Source: Dehalococcoidia bacterium
GTDB taxonomy: Bacteria; Chloroflexota; Dehalococcoidia; Dehalococcoidales; Fen-1064
DNA: 12,963 bases
Reading direction: 5' to 3'
Assembly: GCA_030691775.1 (NCBI GenBank)
Contig: JAUYDN010000029.1
Span: 1 to 12,963 of the forward strand
The notes beneath the pieces were generated by a model that was given only the letters and a program-made list of their open reading frames with translations, was not told the DNA's origin and made no database searches. Below, one piece after another: positions 6,468 to 12,475 of the stretch; positions within the stretch are counted from its first letter, which is position 1, and the number at the start of each line of letters is the position of its first letter. The position numbers and the translations under genes were made by a program.

Positions 6468-7307
6468 ATGGGCACGGGAACAAACAAGGGGCAACTACTT
6501 GCGCGGGGGCGGACGGCGCAAATCTTCGCCTGGGGCGATGACCGGGTGCTGAAGCTGTACCACGCCGGGCACCCGGCAGCATCGGTGGACTACGAAGCCA
6601 TGGTAATGAAGGCAGTGCACGCTGCGGGAATACCCGCACCGGAAGTCGATAATGTTATTGAGGTAGAAAACCGGCGTGGCATCATCATGGAACGCGTGTG
6701 GGGACCCACCATGGTAGACCTGATGGTGAAAAGGCTCTGGAAAACGGGCGAGTATGCCCGCATACTGGCAGACCTCCACGTGCGGATGAACCGCGCTCAC
6801 GTTGCGGGACCCGAACCGATGCATCTCAAGCTATGGTACGAAATTGCCCGGATAGGACAGCTCCCGGCACAGATGAAACAGGAATTGATGAAAGTGTTAA
6901 TGGACCTACCCGTTGGAAATTCCGTATGTCACTTCGACCTCCACCCGATGAACGTCATTATGTCCGCGCGGGGACCCGTCGTCATCGATTGGGAAGGGGC
7001 GGGGACAGGAAATCCCATCCTGGATATCGCCAGGTCATGGTTGCTCATCACACAGGCGGCGCTACCCATTTCTTTCACTACCAGGATTATCGCCCGTCCG
7101 GTCCGGAATTTATTTTGCTCCACCTATATCAGGCAGTATCACCGGCTGTGCGCATTTGACGATGACCAGTTCCGCACCGCTCGTTTGCTCATCACCGCGG
7201 CACGTCTTGGCGAAGGTATTCCGGAGGAGGAACAGCAACTCTTGAATCTCCTCGAATCTCTTATCGCTCACAAAAACATCCCGTATGAGGCACAGAATGT
7301 CTCTTGA
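6468..7307 (+). CDS. APH-family phosphotransferase (small-molecule kinase)
   Basis: This is an aminoglycoside/choline-kinase-like fold protein that transfers phosphate from ATP to a small molecule. The substrate is unknown, and resistance should not be assumed. The N-lobe has GRTAQIFAWGDDRVLKLY (14-31), with K29 as the probable ATP-binding lysine and E43 as its likely partner. The catalytic loop H155-FDLHPMN-162 gives D157 as the base and N162 as a metal ligand. V172-IDWEG-177 is the DFG-like metal-binding motif. Length is 279 residues, normal for the family. It follows a near-leaderless promoter and overlaps the nurA start by 11 bases, so the two are co-transcribed. Its role beside nurA is not obvious. 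Confidence 0.85.
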   Translation: MGTGTNKGQLLARGRTAQIFAWGDDRVLKLYHAGHPAASVDYEAMVMKAVHAAGIPAPEVDNVIEVENRRGIIMERVWGPTMVDLMVKRLWKTGEYARILADLHVRMNRAHVAGPEPMHLKLWYEIARIGQLPAQMKQELMKVLMDLPVGNSVCHFDLHPMNVIMSARGPVVIDWEGAGTGNPILDIARSWLLITQAALPISFTTRIIARPVRNLFCSTYIRQYHRLCAFDDDQFRTARLLITAARLGEGIPEEEQQLLNLLESLIAHKNIPYEAQNVS

Positions 7308-8493
7308 CCTTTCGAAAGTCATTGACCAGATTACCGATATGGTGACGCGCTTAAAGACCGGTCGGAACGAACGGTTGGAACGGATTAATAGCGCGGTGGC
7401 AACTCTGCGTAACCAGTCGGAAGGACTCGACGCGCTCAAGAAAAAGATTGCTTTGAGCCGGGGGAAAACGACCTGGCTGGTGGCGGAACCGGTGGAAAAA
7501 CTGGATATCCGTCACTCTCTCCCGCCAATCCCGCCCGACTTCACCGTCCTCGCCACCGATGGCTCTCACATCGATGTCGACCGGCACCACGCCGCGCACT
7601 GTTTCCTTATCAATATCGGCGCAGTCGCGTTGCGGTACGGAAGCAAGCCGGACGCAATACTGGAGAACCAGCCGGTGATGTATTCGGAAGATTCCGACCT
7701 GATGATTGCCTCGCCGGACAAACTGCGGGAAGTACCCATCGAAGGCAACCTGCTGGGTATGAAGCGGAGCGTCGAGGAGTGTAAACGGCTGGCAGAGATG
7801 GCGGCGAGCATTCCGGTAGGGAGCCTGGCGCTGGGGATAATGGATGGGACACTCATCCTCTGGAACCTGGAGGCATACCCGGAGTTCGTCACCGAGACCC
7901 TGCTGGAAAAAGGTTACCTGGTCCACCTGGAGGAGATACGCAAGCTGAATGCGGACAGGAAAATCGCGCTGGCGAGTTACATCAGCTTCCCGCGGAGCAC
8001 GGATGTCGTCAATGCTTTACGCGTGGCGCTCTGCCCTCAAGAATTTGTTGATAGCGATAAGTGTCCTGCTTGCGCCACGCGGGAATGTTACGGGATTTCC
8101 GGTGTACGTGACCGTGACCTGTTTGCCGGAATACTGACGCCGGGTGAGCGTTCCGCGCTCTTTATCAGTCCATCGAAAATCCAGCGACACTACGGCAAAC
8201 ACCTGGTGCATTTCTTCTATCTGAAACTAAACGAGGAAACTGCGCGTGTGGAGATACCACGGTGGGTGGCCCAGGATAATGAACGGTTGGAGCTTGTTCA
8301 CGCCCTGCTGGTCGACCAGTGTGAACGCGGGCAGGGTTACCCGGTGGCGCTCAGCGAAGCCCACGAAAAAGCCGTGGTCACCGGCGCCGATAGGGAGAAC
8401 TTCTGGCGGCTGGTGGATGAATCACTCGTGGAGAAGCACTTGCCCCTCGCAGAATCAGAAAAGAGCCGGAGTAAAAGAACAAGGTGGCTGTAG
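7297..8493 (+). CDS. nurA: NurA-type 5'-3' nuclease
   Basis: NurA is a metal-dependent nuclease that works with the HerA translocase in resecting DNA ends; the HerA gene lies downstream. The NurA core begins with FTVLATDGSHIDVDR (82-96), D88 being the first catalytic aspartate. The second metal site is probably in LGIMDGTLILWNL (179-191, D183). The C-terminal YPVALSEAHEKAVV (348-361) also fits the family. An insertion with C246, C256, C259 and C264 could bind zinc (inference). Residues 1-60 look helical. I chose the ATG at 7297 because GAGG (7287-7290) sits six bases upstream; the in-frame ATG at 7285 lacks a ribosome site. The gene overlaps the kinase by 11 bases. Length is 398 residues. Confidence 0.87.
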   Translation: MSLDLSKVIDQITDMVTRLKTGRNERLERINSAVATLRNQSEGLDALKKKIALSRGKTTWLVAEPVEKLDIRHSLPPIPPDFTVLATDGSHIDVDRHHAAHCFLINIGAVALRYGSKPDAILENQPVMYSEDSDLMIASPDKLREVPIEGNLLGMKRSVEECKRLAEMAASIPVGSLALGIMDGTLILWNLEAYPEFVTETLLEKGYLVHLEEIRKLNADRKIALASYISFPRSTDVVNALRVALCPQEFVDSDKCPACATRECYGISGVRDRDLFAGILTPGERSALFISPSKIQRHYGKHLVHFFYLKLNEETARVEIPRWVAQDNERLELVHALLVDQCERGQGYPVALSEAHEKAVVTGADRENFWRLVDESLVEKHLPLAESEKSRSKRTRWL

Positions 8494-8572
8494 AATATCT
8501 AATGCCTAATGCCTAATGTCTAATATCTAATATCTAATACCTAATGTCTAATACCTAATGCCTAATGTCTAA
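8494..8572 (+). repeat. 11-unit 7-bp tandem array after nurA
   Basis: CTAA recurs at 8499, 8506, 8513, 8520, 8527, 8534, 8541, 8548, 8555, 8562 and 8569, an unbroken 7-base period. Unit variants are CTAATGC, CTAATGT, CTAATAT and CTAATAC. The array starts right after the nurA TAG (8491-8493) and ends 14 bases before the four-helix-bundle ATG. The array after that gene carries the same units in inverted orientation. Confidence 0.92.
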
Positions 8573-8586
8573 GCGGTGGTGGGTTT

Positions 8587-8967
8587 ATGGAGAAGAGCCA
8601 ATACAAAGCTACCGGGAAACGTGACCTTGAAGAGAGAACTCTAAAGTTTGCGAGTAATGTGATTGAATGGATTGAGATTCTCCCAAAAACGACGACCAAC
8701 CATGAACTGGTTAAACAATTGGTAAGGTCCGCAGGTTCTATAGGCGCAAATTACATAGAAGCTAATGAAGCACTGGGTAAAAAAGATTTTCTCTTACACC
8801 TCAGAATCTGCAAAAAAGAAGCAAAGGAAACGGTCTATTGGTTAAAGCTTATTACAACGAAAAGGGATATAATAGGTGAAAAACACGATGCCCTTCTTCA
8901 AGAGGCGACTGAACTGATGAAAATCTTTGGTGCGATTGTAACAAAACTCCAACCTCCTGAAACTTAG
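8587..8967 (+). CDS. Four-helix-bundle protein, 23S rRNA intervening-sequence type
   Basis: This belongs to the small family first found encoded in 23S rRNA intervening sequences (PF05635-type) and structurally related to the Avd accessory protein of diversity-generating retroelements. The molecular function is unknown. The 126 residues include the family pattern DLEERTLKFASNVIEWI (13-29), VRSAGSIGANYIEANEAL (46-63), KKDFLLHLRICKKEAKE (65-81) and TVYWLKLI (82-89), predicted to form four helices. GGTGG (8575-8579) precedes the ATG by seven bases. The gene is visibly more AT-rich, with more A/T-ending codons than nurA or herA, and is bracketed by inverted 7-bp arrays. It interrupts an otherwise coherent operon, which suggests recent acquisition as a cassette. 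No rRNA sequence and no reverse transcriptase were found here. Confidence 0.88.
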   Translation: MEKSQYKATGKRDLEERTLKFASNVIEWIEILPKTTTNHELVKQLVRSAGSIGANYIEANEALGKKDFLLHLRICKKEAKETVYWLKLITTKRDIIGEKHDALLQEATELMKIFGAIVTKLQPPET

Positions 8968-8995
8968 ACATTAGATATTAGACATTAGATATTGA
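8962..8995 (-). repeat. Inverted 7-bp array at the four-helix-bundle stop
   Basis: TTAG recurs at 8964, 8971, 8978 and 8985, with a degenerate TTGA at 8992. On the complementary strand this reads CTAATAT/CTAATGT, the same units as the array at 8494-8572. The first unit supplies the gene's TAG stop (8965-8967). Confidence 0.88.
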
Positions 8996-9006
8996 TTATG
9001 AATATC

Positions 9007-9011
9007 GGAGG
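9007..9011 (+). promoter_or_regulatory. Shine-Dalgarno site deciding the cNMP-fold start
   Basis: GGAGG lies four bases before the ATG at 9016. It favours that codon over the upstream in-frame TTG 8992 and ATG 8998, which lie inside or next to the repeat array. Confidence 0.7.
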
Positions 9012-9015
9012 CACT

Positions 9016-9492
9016 ATGAACAGCAAAATAAATGAAGGTTTACGGGTCTGCGAGCTTTTTGTGACGCTGGATGAGAAAGAGATGAAGTCTATTCTCGATG
9101 TGCTCGGACCAGCATGTGAAACGGTAGATTATAAACCCGGCGACCATATCTTCGACCAGGGAGAAATGAGCAATAAACTCTATGTCATCGTCAGCGGGCA
9201 GGTGGTGCTCCAGCGTACGGTTAATATGGGCAATAAGACCACCACCTGGCCCCTCGGTTTGCTGGGCCGGGGCAGGGCAATGGGGTGGTCGGCTTTGCTC
9301 TACGGACCGCGCTATTCCACAGCCTCCGCCACCTGTCAGAAAGCGGCACAGGTTATTGCTATCGACGGTGCCAGGCTGAGAGCCGCACTTGAAGCGAATC
9401 CGGTCATCGGTTTCAAGGTTATGGATAAACTCGCCGGCATGCTCGGCGAACGGCTGCGTGCGGCGTATAATACTTTAGATGCTCACCTCTAA
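9016..9492 (+). CDS. Stand-alone cyclic-nucleotide-binding-fold protein
   Basis: This is a Crp-type cNMP-binding domain without the DNA-binding helix-turn-helix. The 158 residues hold a short N-terminal helical part (about 8-32), then the beta-roll: YKPGDHIFDQGEMSNKLYVI (39-58), SGQVVLQRTV (60-69) and the phosphate-binding cassette region G90-WSALLYGPRYSTA-103, with R99 in the usual arginine position. A helical tail runs from about 118 to 152. The glutamate that normally follows the cassette glycine and contacts the ribose of cAMP is W91 here. The ligand may therefore differ, or be absent. It lies between nurA and the HAS-barrel/herA pair, which suggests a sensory or scaffolding role for that machinery (inference). 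Confidence 0.85.
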   Translation: MNSKINEGLRVCELFVTLDEKEMKSILDVLGPACETVDYKPGDHIFDQGEMSNKLYVIVSGQVVLQRTVNMGNKTTTWPLGLLGRGRAMGWSALLYGPRYSTASATCQKAAQVIAIDGARLRAALEANPVIGFKVMDKLAGMLGERLRAAYNTLDAHL

Positions 9493-9501
9493 CGTAAAAT
9501 A

Positions 9502-9547
9502 CTAAATCCTGAACTCTAAATACTAAACAATACCGAATATCGAATAT
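9502..9547 (+). repeat. 7-bp degenerate array after the cNMP-fold gene
   Basis: CTAAATC, CTGAACT, CTAAATA and CTAAACA begin at 9502, 9509, 9516 and 9523. After a 4-base break there are two identical CGAATAT units (9534, 9541). The array lies ten bases after the TAA stop at 9490-9492. The rest of the gap up to 9600 is AT-rich, with no gene recognised. Confidence 0.65.
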
Positions 9548-9613
9548 AAAATGAGAAGTGGACAACAAAACCATTTTTAAGAATTCAAAGTTTGAGGGGA
9601 AAAAGGGGATTTG

Positions 9614-10198
9614 TTGAAAGACAAACTTGGCGAAGTTATCGAATCCTCTACCACCGGCTTCACCGCCGAGTGCTATGAGCTTTATTCTCTCCCGCCGTTT
9701 GGTTCGCTGGTAAAAACAGCAGACCCGCCTGTGGAAATCTATGGCGTCGTGTGTCAGGCGGGCACCTCCAGCATCGAGCCGGGACGTCGTCCCATTGCGC
9801 GCGGTAAAGACGAGGAGTCGGAAGCCGAGATTTACAGTGCCAACCCACAGCTCTGGAAACTCCTCCGTAGCGAATTCCGTGTGCTGGTAATCGGTCACAA
9901 GCAGGATGGGACCGTTTATCACTATTTGCCGCCCAAACCCGCCCGCATTCATGCTTTTGTTAACCTTTGCTCTCCGGAAGAGGTAAAGCAGTTCAGCCGT
10001 TCGTTCGACTTCCTGGACTTACTGATGAATGCCGGTCCTCAGGTACCTGTAGAGGAGCTTGTTTCTGCCACGCTGAGACAGATGAGTACGGCGCAGGAAG
10101 ACCAGCGCTCTTTTCTGGTGGCGGCAGGCAAGGAGCTAACAGCTCTACTCGGTGGGGAGTTCACACGATTGAAAGCAATCCTGACGAGGTTGAAATAA
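9614..10198 (+). CDS. Stand-alone HAS-barrel domain protein
   Basis: The HAS-barrel is the small beta-barrel usually found at the N-terminus of HerA-type ATPases and related proteins. Here a HAS-like barrel is encoded separately, immediately before a HerA-like gene. The opening GEVIESSTTGFTAECYEL (6-23), followed by PPFGSLV (27-33), is the characteristic part. GVVCQAGTSS (44-53), a predicted strand FRVLVIGHKQ (88-97) and PPKPARIHAFV (106-116) follow, and the C-terminal third (about 120-194) is helical. I chose the second of two adjacent TTG codons (9614) because AAGG in 9603-9606 is better spaced from it than from 9611. The stop is one base from the herA GTG, so the two are translated as a pair. 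It probably assembles with HerA (inference). Confidence 0.75.
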   Translation: MKDKLGEVIESSTTGFTAECYELYSLPPFGSLVKTADPPVEIYGVVCQAGTSSIEPGRRPIARGKDEESEAEIYSANPQLWKLLRSEFRVLVIGHKQDGTVYHYLPPKPARIHAFVNLCSPEEVKQFSRSFDFLDLLMNAGPQVPVEELVSATLRQMSTAQEDQRSFLVAAGKELTALLGGEFTRLKAILTRLK

Positions 10199-10199
10199 C

Positions 10200-11819
10200 G
10201 TGGAAGAAAGAACTAATCCCCTTCTCGGTACCGTTGTCGCCGGTTCGGTAGAGAAGGGCGTCGATATCCGTCTGGACGCGCACGCCTCGGTGGAGGACAT
10301 GGTGGTGGGGCGGTATGTGACCATCGAGGGCAAGAAGCGGCGTTTTTTCGGAATGATCACGGATATTAGACTGGGTGTTACCGACGAGGACATCTCCATG
10401 TCACCGCCGGATGCCTCCGACCCGTTTATGGTGGAAGTACTCGATGGCACAGCAACTTACGGCGCACTCCACGTCCTGCCGATGCTGACTATCGGTGGGG
10501 ATGTCGCCAGCATCATCGAGGGTCCCCAGCCGGTGAAGACGGTCCCCAGCCACTTCTCCCGCGTCAGCCTCGCCTCCGAGCAGGATATGGAACTGGTCTT
10601 CGGTAAGGAAGACTCCCAGCGGTTCTGGATTGGCAATCCGCTGGATATGGAAACAAAGCTCTGCCTCAACCTGGAAGAGCTGGTCAAGCGTTCCAACGGC
10701 ATTTTCGGTAAGAGTGGCACGGGCAAGACCTTCCTGACGCGCTTGTTGCTCATCGGCATGTTACAGAAAAGCCGCGCCACCAACCTGATTTTCGATATGC
10801 ACAACGAGTATGGCTGGGAAGGGAGCAGTGAGAGCGCCGGACGCAAAGTAAAAGCGCTCAAGCAATTATTCCCGGAGAAGGTAGCCGTTTTCACGCTCGA
10901 TGAGGAGAACTCGCGGCGGCGGGGTGTGAGCACCGACTTCACGGTCAGAATCGGATTCGATGAGATAGAGCCGGAGGATATTGCATTCCTGCGGCAGACC
11001 CTGAACCTCACCGAGGCGGCGACAGAAGCGGTATACCAACTGCGTCGGCGCTTCGGGCGCGACTGGATACAGAAATCGCTCGACCTCGCTGACGCCGACG
11101 AGACGAGAGACATCCTGCAATCGATGAACATCCATGAAAGCTCTTTCCAGAATCTGCGGCGCGGACTGGCAACCATCCGCCGCCTGCCGTTCATCGTCTC
11201 CAAAGCGCCCGTCGATGCCGTCAAGACGATACTGGAATACCTCGACCGCGGTATGAATGTCGTCCTGGAGTTCGGCAGGCACATGGATATTACCGCTTAC
11301 ATGCTCGTTGCCAATATGCTGGCGCATCGTATCTACCGGCGCTACCAGGAAAAGACCGAGGCTTCCATGGCGGGAAATGTCGCACCTCCCAAACCACTCG
11401 TCATCACCATTGAAGAGGCACACAAGTTCCTCAACCGTGAGGTGGCAAGCCTTACCATTTTCGGCACCATTGCCAGGGAAATGCGCAAGTATAATGTCAC
11501 CCTGCTCGTCATCGACCAGCGTCCCAGCGCCATCGATGAAGAGGTGATGTCACAGCTGGGCACTAAAATAACGTGTTTACTCGACAACGAGAAGGATATC
11601 GACTCGGTGCTGGCTGGCATCTCCGGCAAGAATGAATTGAAGACGGTACTGGCGCGGCTGGCGCCTAAACAGCAAGCATTGATTTTCGGGCATGCCGTGC
11701 CGATGCCCGTGCCCATCCGGACCCGAGAGTGGGGCACGGAGGCATCCTACAAGGAGTTCGCACGCGGTCTGGACGTGCGCCAGCAGGCAGAGAAGGACAT
11801 CAAAGAGCTATTTGATTAA
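10200..11819 (+). CDS. herA: HerA-type hexameric DNA translocase ATPase
   Basis: HerA is a FtsK-like ring ATPase that pumps DNA and activates NurA for end resection. An N-terminal beta-barrel-like region covers about 7-110. Walker A is FGKSGTGKT (169-177), followed by LIFDMHNEYGW (196-206), which matches the HerA motif after Walker A. A helical insertion spans about 255-345. Walker B is LVITIEEAHKFL (400-411) with E405/E406. The motif VIDQRPSAIDEEVMSQLGTK (437-456) carries a probable arginine finger R441. The 539 residues fit the family. The start is GTG with GAGGT nine bases upstream, one base after the HAS-barrel stop. The related bacterial DUF87 ATPases are the alternative, but the nearby nurA supports HerA. 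Confidence 0.9.
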   Translation: MEERTNPLLGTVVAGSVEKGVDIRLDAHASVEDMVVGRYVTIEGKKRRFFGMITDIRLGVTDEDISMSPPDASDPFMVEVLDGTATYGALHVLPMLTIGGDVASIIEGPQPVKTVPSHFSRVSLASEQDMELVFGKEDSQRFWIGNPLDMETKLCLNLEELVKRSNGIFGKSGTGKTFLTRLLLIGMLQKSRATNLIFDMHNEYGWEGSSESAGRKVKALKQLFPEKVAVFTLDEENSRRRGVSTDFTVRIGFDEIEPEDIAFLRQTLNLTEAATEAVYQLRRRFGRDWIQKSLDLADADETRDILQSMNIHESSFQNLRRGLATIRRLPFIVSKAPVDAVKTILEYLDRGMNVVLEFGRHMDITAYMLVANMLAHRIYRRYQEKTEASMAGNVAPPKPLVITIEEAHKFLNREVASLTIFGTIAREMRKYNVTLLVIDQRPSAIDEEVMSQLGTKITCLLDNEKDIDSVLAGISGKNELKTVLARLAPKQQALIFGHAVPMPVPIRTREWGTEASYKEFARGLDVRQQAEKDIKELFD

Positions 11820-11827
11820 ACCCCTTT

Positions 11828-11859
11828 TGTCATTCCCCCGAAGGAGGGGAATCCATAAG
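11828..11859. repeat. 32-bp palindromic direct repeat, copy 1
   Basis: This copy contains ATTCCCC (11832-11838) and GGGGAAT (11846-11852) as a palindrome with a 7-base loop. It is identical over 32 bases to the copy at 12365-12396. The ATTCCC...GGGAAT core resembles, but is one base longer than, the neisserial dRS3-type repeat (20 bp), a recombination-prone small repeat class. Confidence 0.85.
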
Positions 11860-11861
11860 TA

Positions 11862-12151
11862 ACGCGTGAATATTATGTCTACATTCTGGCAAGTCAGCCG
11901 CATGGCACTCTCTATATTGGCGTGACGAATGACTTAATTCGGAGGGTTCACGAACACCTAACGACATCATCAAAGGGTTCACCAAAAGGTACAGTGTTCA
12001 CCTGCTGGTGCACTACGAACAGTGTACGGATGTAGCTGTCGCCATCTGGCGGGAAAAGCGCCTTAAGAAATGGAACCGCGCCTGGAAAATAAGACTTATT
12101 GAAAGTGAGAATCCCAGTTGGCGTGACCTTTATCCCGACCTGGTACAATAG
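11862..12151 (+). pseudogene. GIY-YIG (YhbQ-like) nuclease-domain gene, broken
   Basis: From 11862 the frame reads T-R-E-YYVYILAS, then GTLYIGVTNDLIRRVHEHL, clearly a small GIY-YIG superfamily protein (family size about 90-100 residues). Two lesions are visible. The expected start codon is ACG (11862), one transition from ATG, and no other start exists between it and an in-frame TAA at 11856. At about 11978-11979, a single missing T in GGGTTCACC shifts the frame: restoring GGGTTTCACC gives KGFTKRY and continues as HLLVHYEQ..., RLKKWNRAWKIRLIESENP and SWRDLYPDLVQ to the TAG at 12149. Everything else matches the family, so decay is recent or one lesion is a sequencing artefact. Confidence 0.82.
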
Positions 12152-12156
12152 CGTGG

Positions 12157-12202
12157 ATTCCCTGCCGGAGTTTACCCCGTACTCCGTTACGGGGCAGAGA
12201 AT
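12157..12202. repeat. Nested hairpin repeat, copy A
   Basis: The outer arms ATTCCCTGCC (12157-12166) and GGCAGAGAAT (12193-12202) pair with one mismatch. The inner arms CCCCGTA (12175-12181) and TACGGGG (12188-12194) pair perfectly, overlapping the outer right arm by two bases. The flanks TGG and GACAG match the edges of copy B. This is probably a non-autonomous palindromic element. Confidence 0.65.
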
Positions 12203-12243
12203 GACAGGGTCTGATACAAAGGCGATTCTAACACGTTATGTGG

Positions 12244-12289
12244 ATTCTCCGCTCCCGTATCGCGGTACGGGACAGGCTGCGCGGAGAAT
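12244..12289. repeat. Nested hairpin repeat, copy B
   Basis: The outer arms ATTCTCCGC (12244-12252) and GCGGAGAAT (12281-12289) are perfect 9-bp complements. The inner arms CCCGTA (12254-12259) and TACGGG (12266-12271) form a second stem. It has the same size (46 bp), outer edges (ATTC...GAATGACA) and inner-stem style as copy A, but the stem sequences differ with compensating changes. Confidence 0.7.
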
Positions 12290-12364
12290 GACAACTTTTG
12301 ACTGGGGCGGATACCGGTACAACCTAACGCATGGTTGATGTCAGCACCGAAATACCACTACTCC

Positions 12365-12396
12365 TGTCATTCCCCCGAAGGAGGGGAATCCATAAG
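12365..12396. repeat. 32-bp palindromic direct repeat, copy 2
   Basis: This copy is identical over 32 bases to 11828-11859 and in the same orientation. Together they enclose the GIY-YIG pseudogene and the two nested hairpins, a span of 569 bases counting both repeats. Confidence 0.85.
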
Positions 12397-12475
12397 CAAT
12401 CCGAGAGTAGCATCCAGGATTATAAGTCTAGAAGGTATTGTCACGGAGAGGAAAATAGAGCGTAAAAAAATCGGG

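Larger units (their letters stand above)
11820..12475. other. Repeat nest with a broken gene between herA and patatin
   Basis: This roughly 650-base interval has no intact gene. It contains two identical 32-bp repeats (11828-11859 and 12365-12396), a GIY-YIG pseudogene (11862-12151) and two hairpin elements (12157-12202 and 12244-12289). Everything but the outermost bases lies between the direct repeats. No convincing terminator for herA was seen. Confidence 0.65.

Noticed and set aside
6468..7307. Aminoglycoside resistance gene
   Set aside because: The fold and catalytic motifs are of the APH superfamily, but nothing identifies an aminoglycoside substrate and the context is DNA processing.
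8587..8967. Diversity-generating retroelement accessory gene (avd)
   Set aside because: The protein family is related, but no reverse transcriptase, template repeat or variable repeat is present in the window.
8494..8995. CRISPR array
   Set aside because: The period is 7 bases with no unique spacers and no cas genes; these are short tandem repeats around a coding gene.
9419..9952. 177-codon minus-strand frame
   Set aside because: It lies antisense to the cNMP-fold and HAS-barrel genes and crosses a repeat array; it shows no domain.
12099..12338. 79-codon plus-strand frame
   Set aside because: It overlaps the true GIY-YIG frame in another phase and then translates the hairpin repeats; no protein features.
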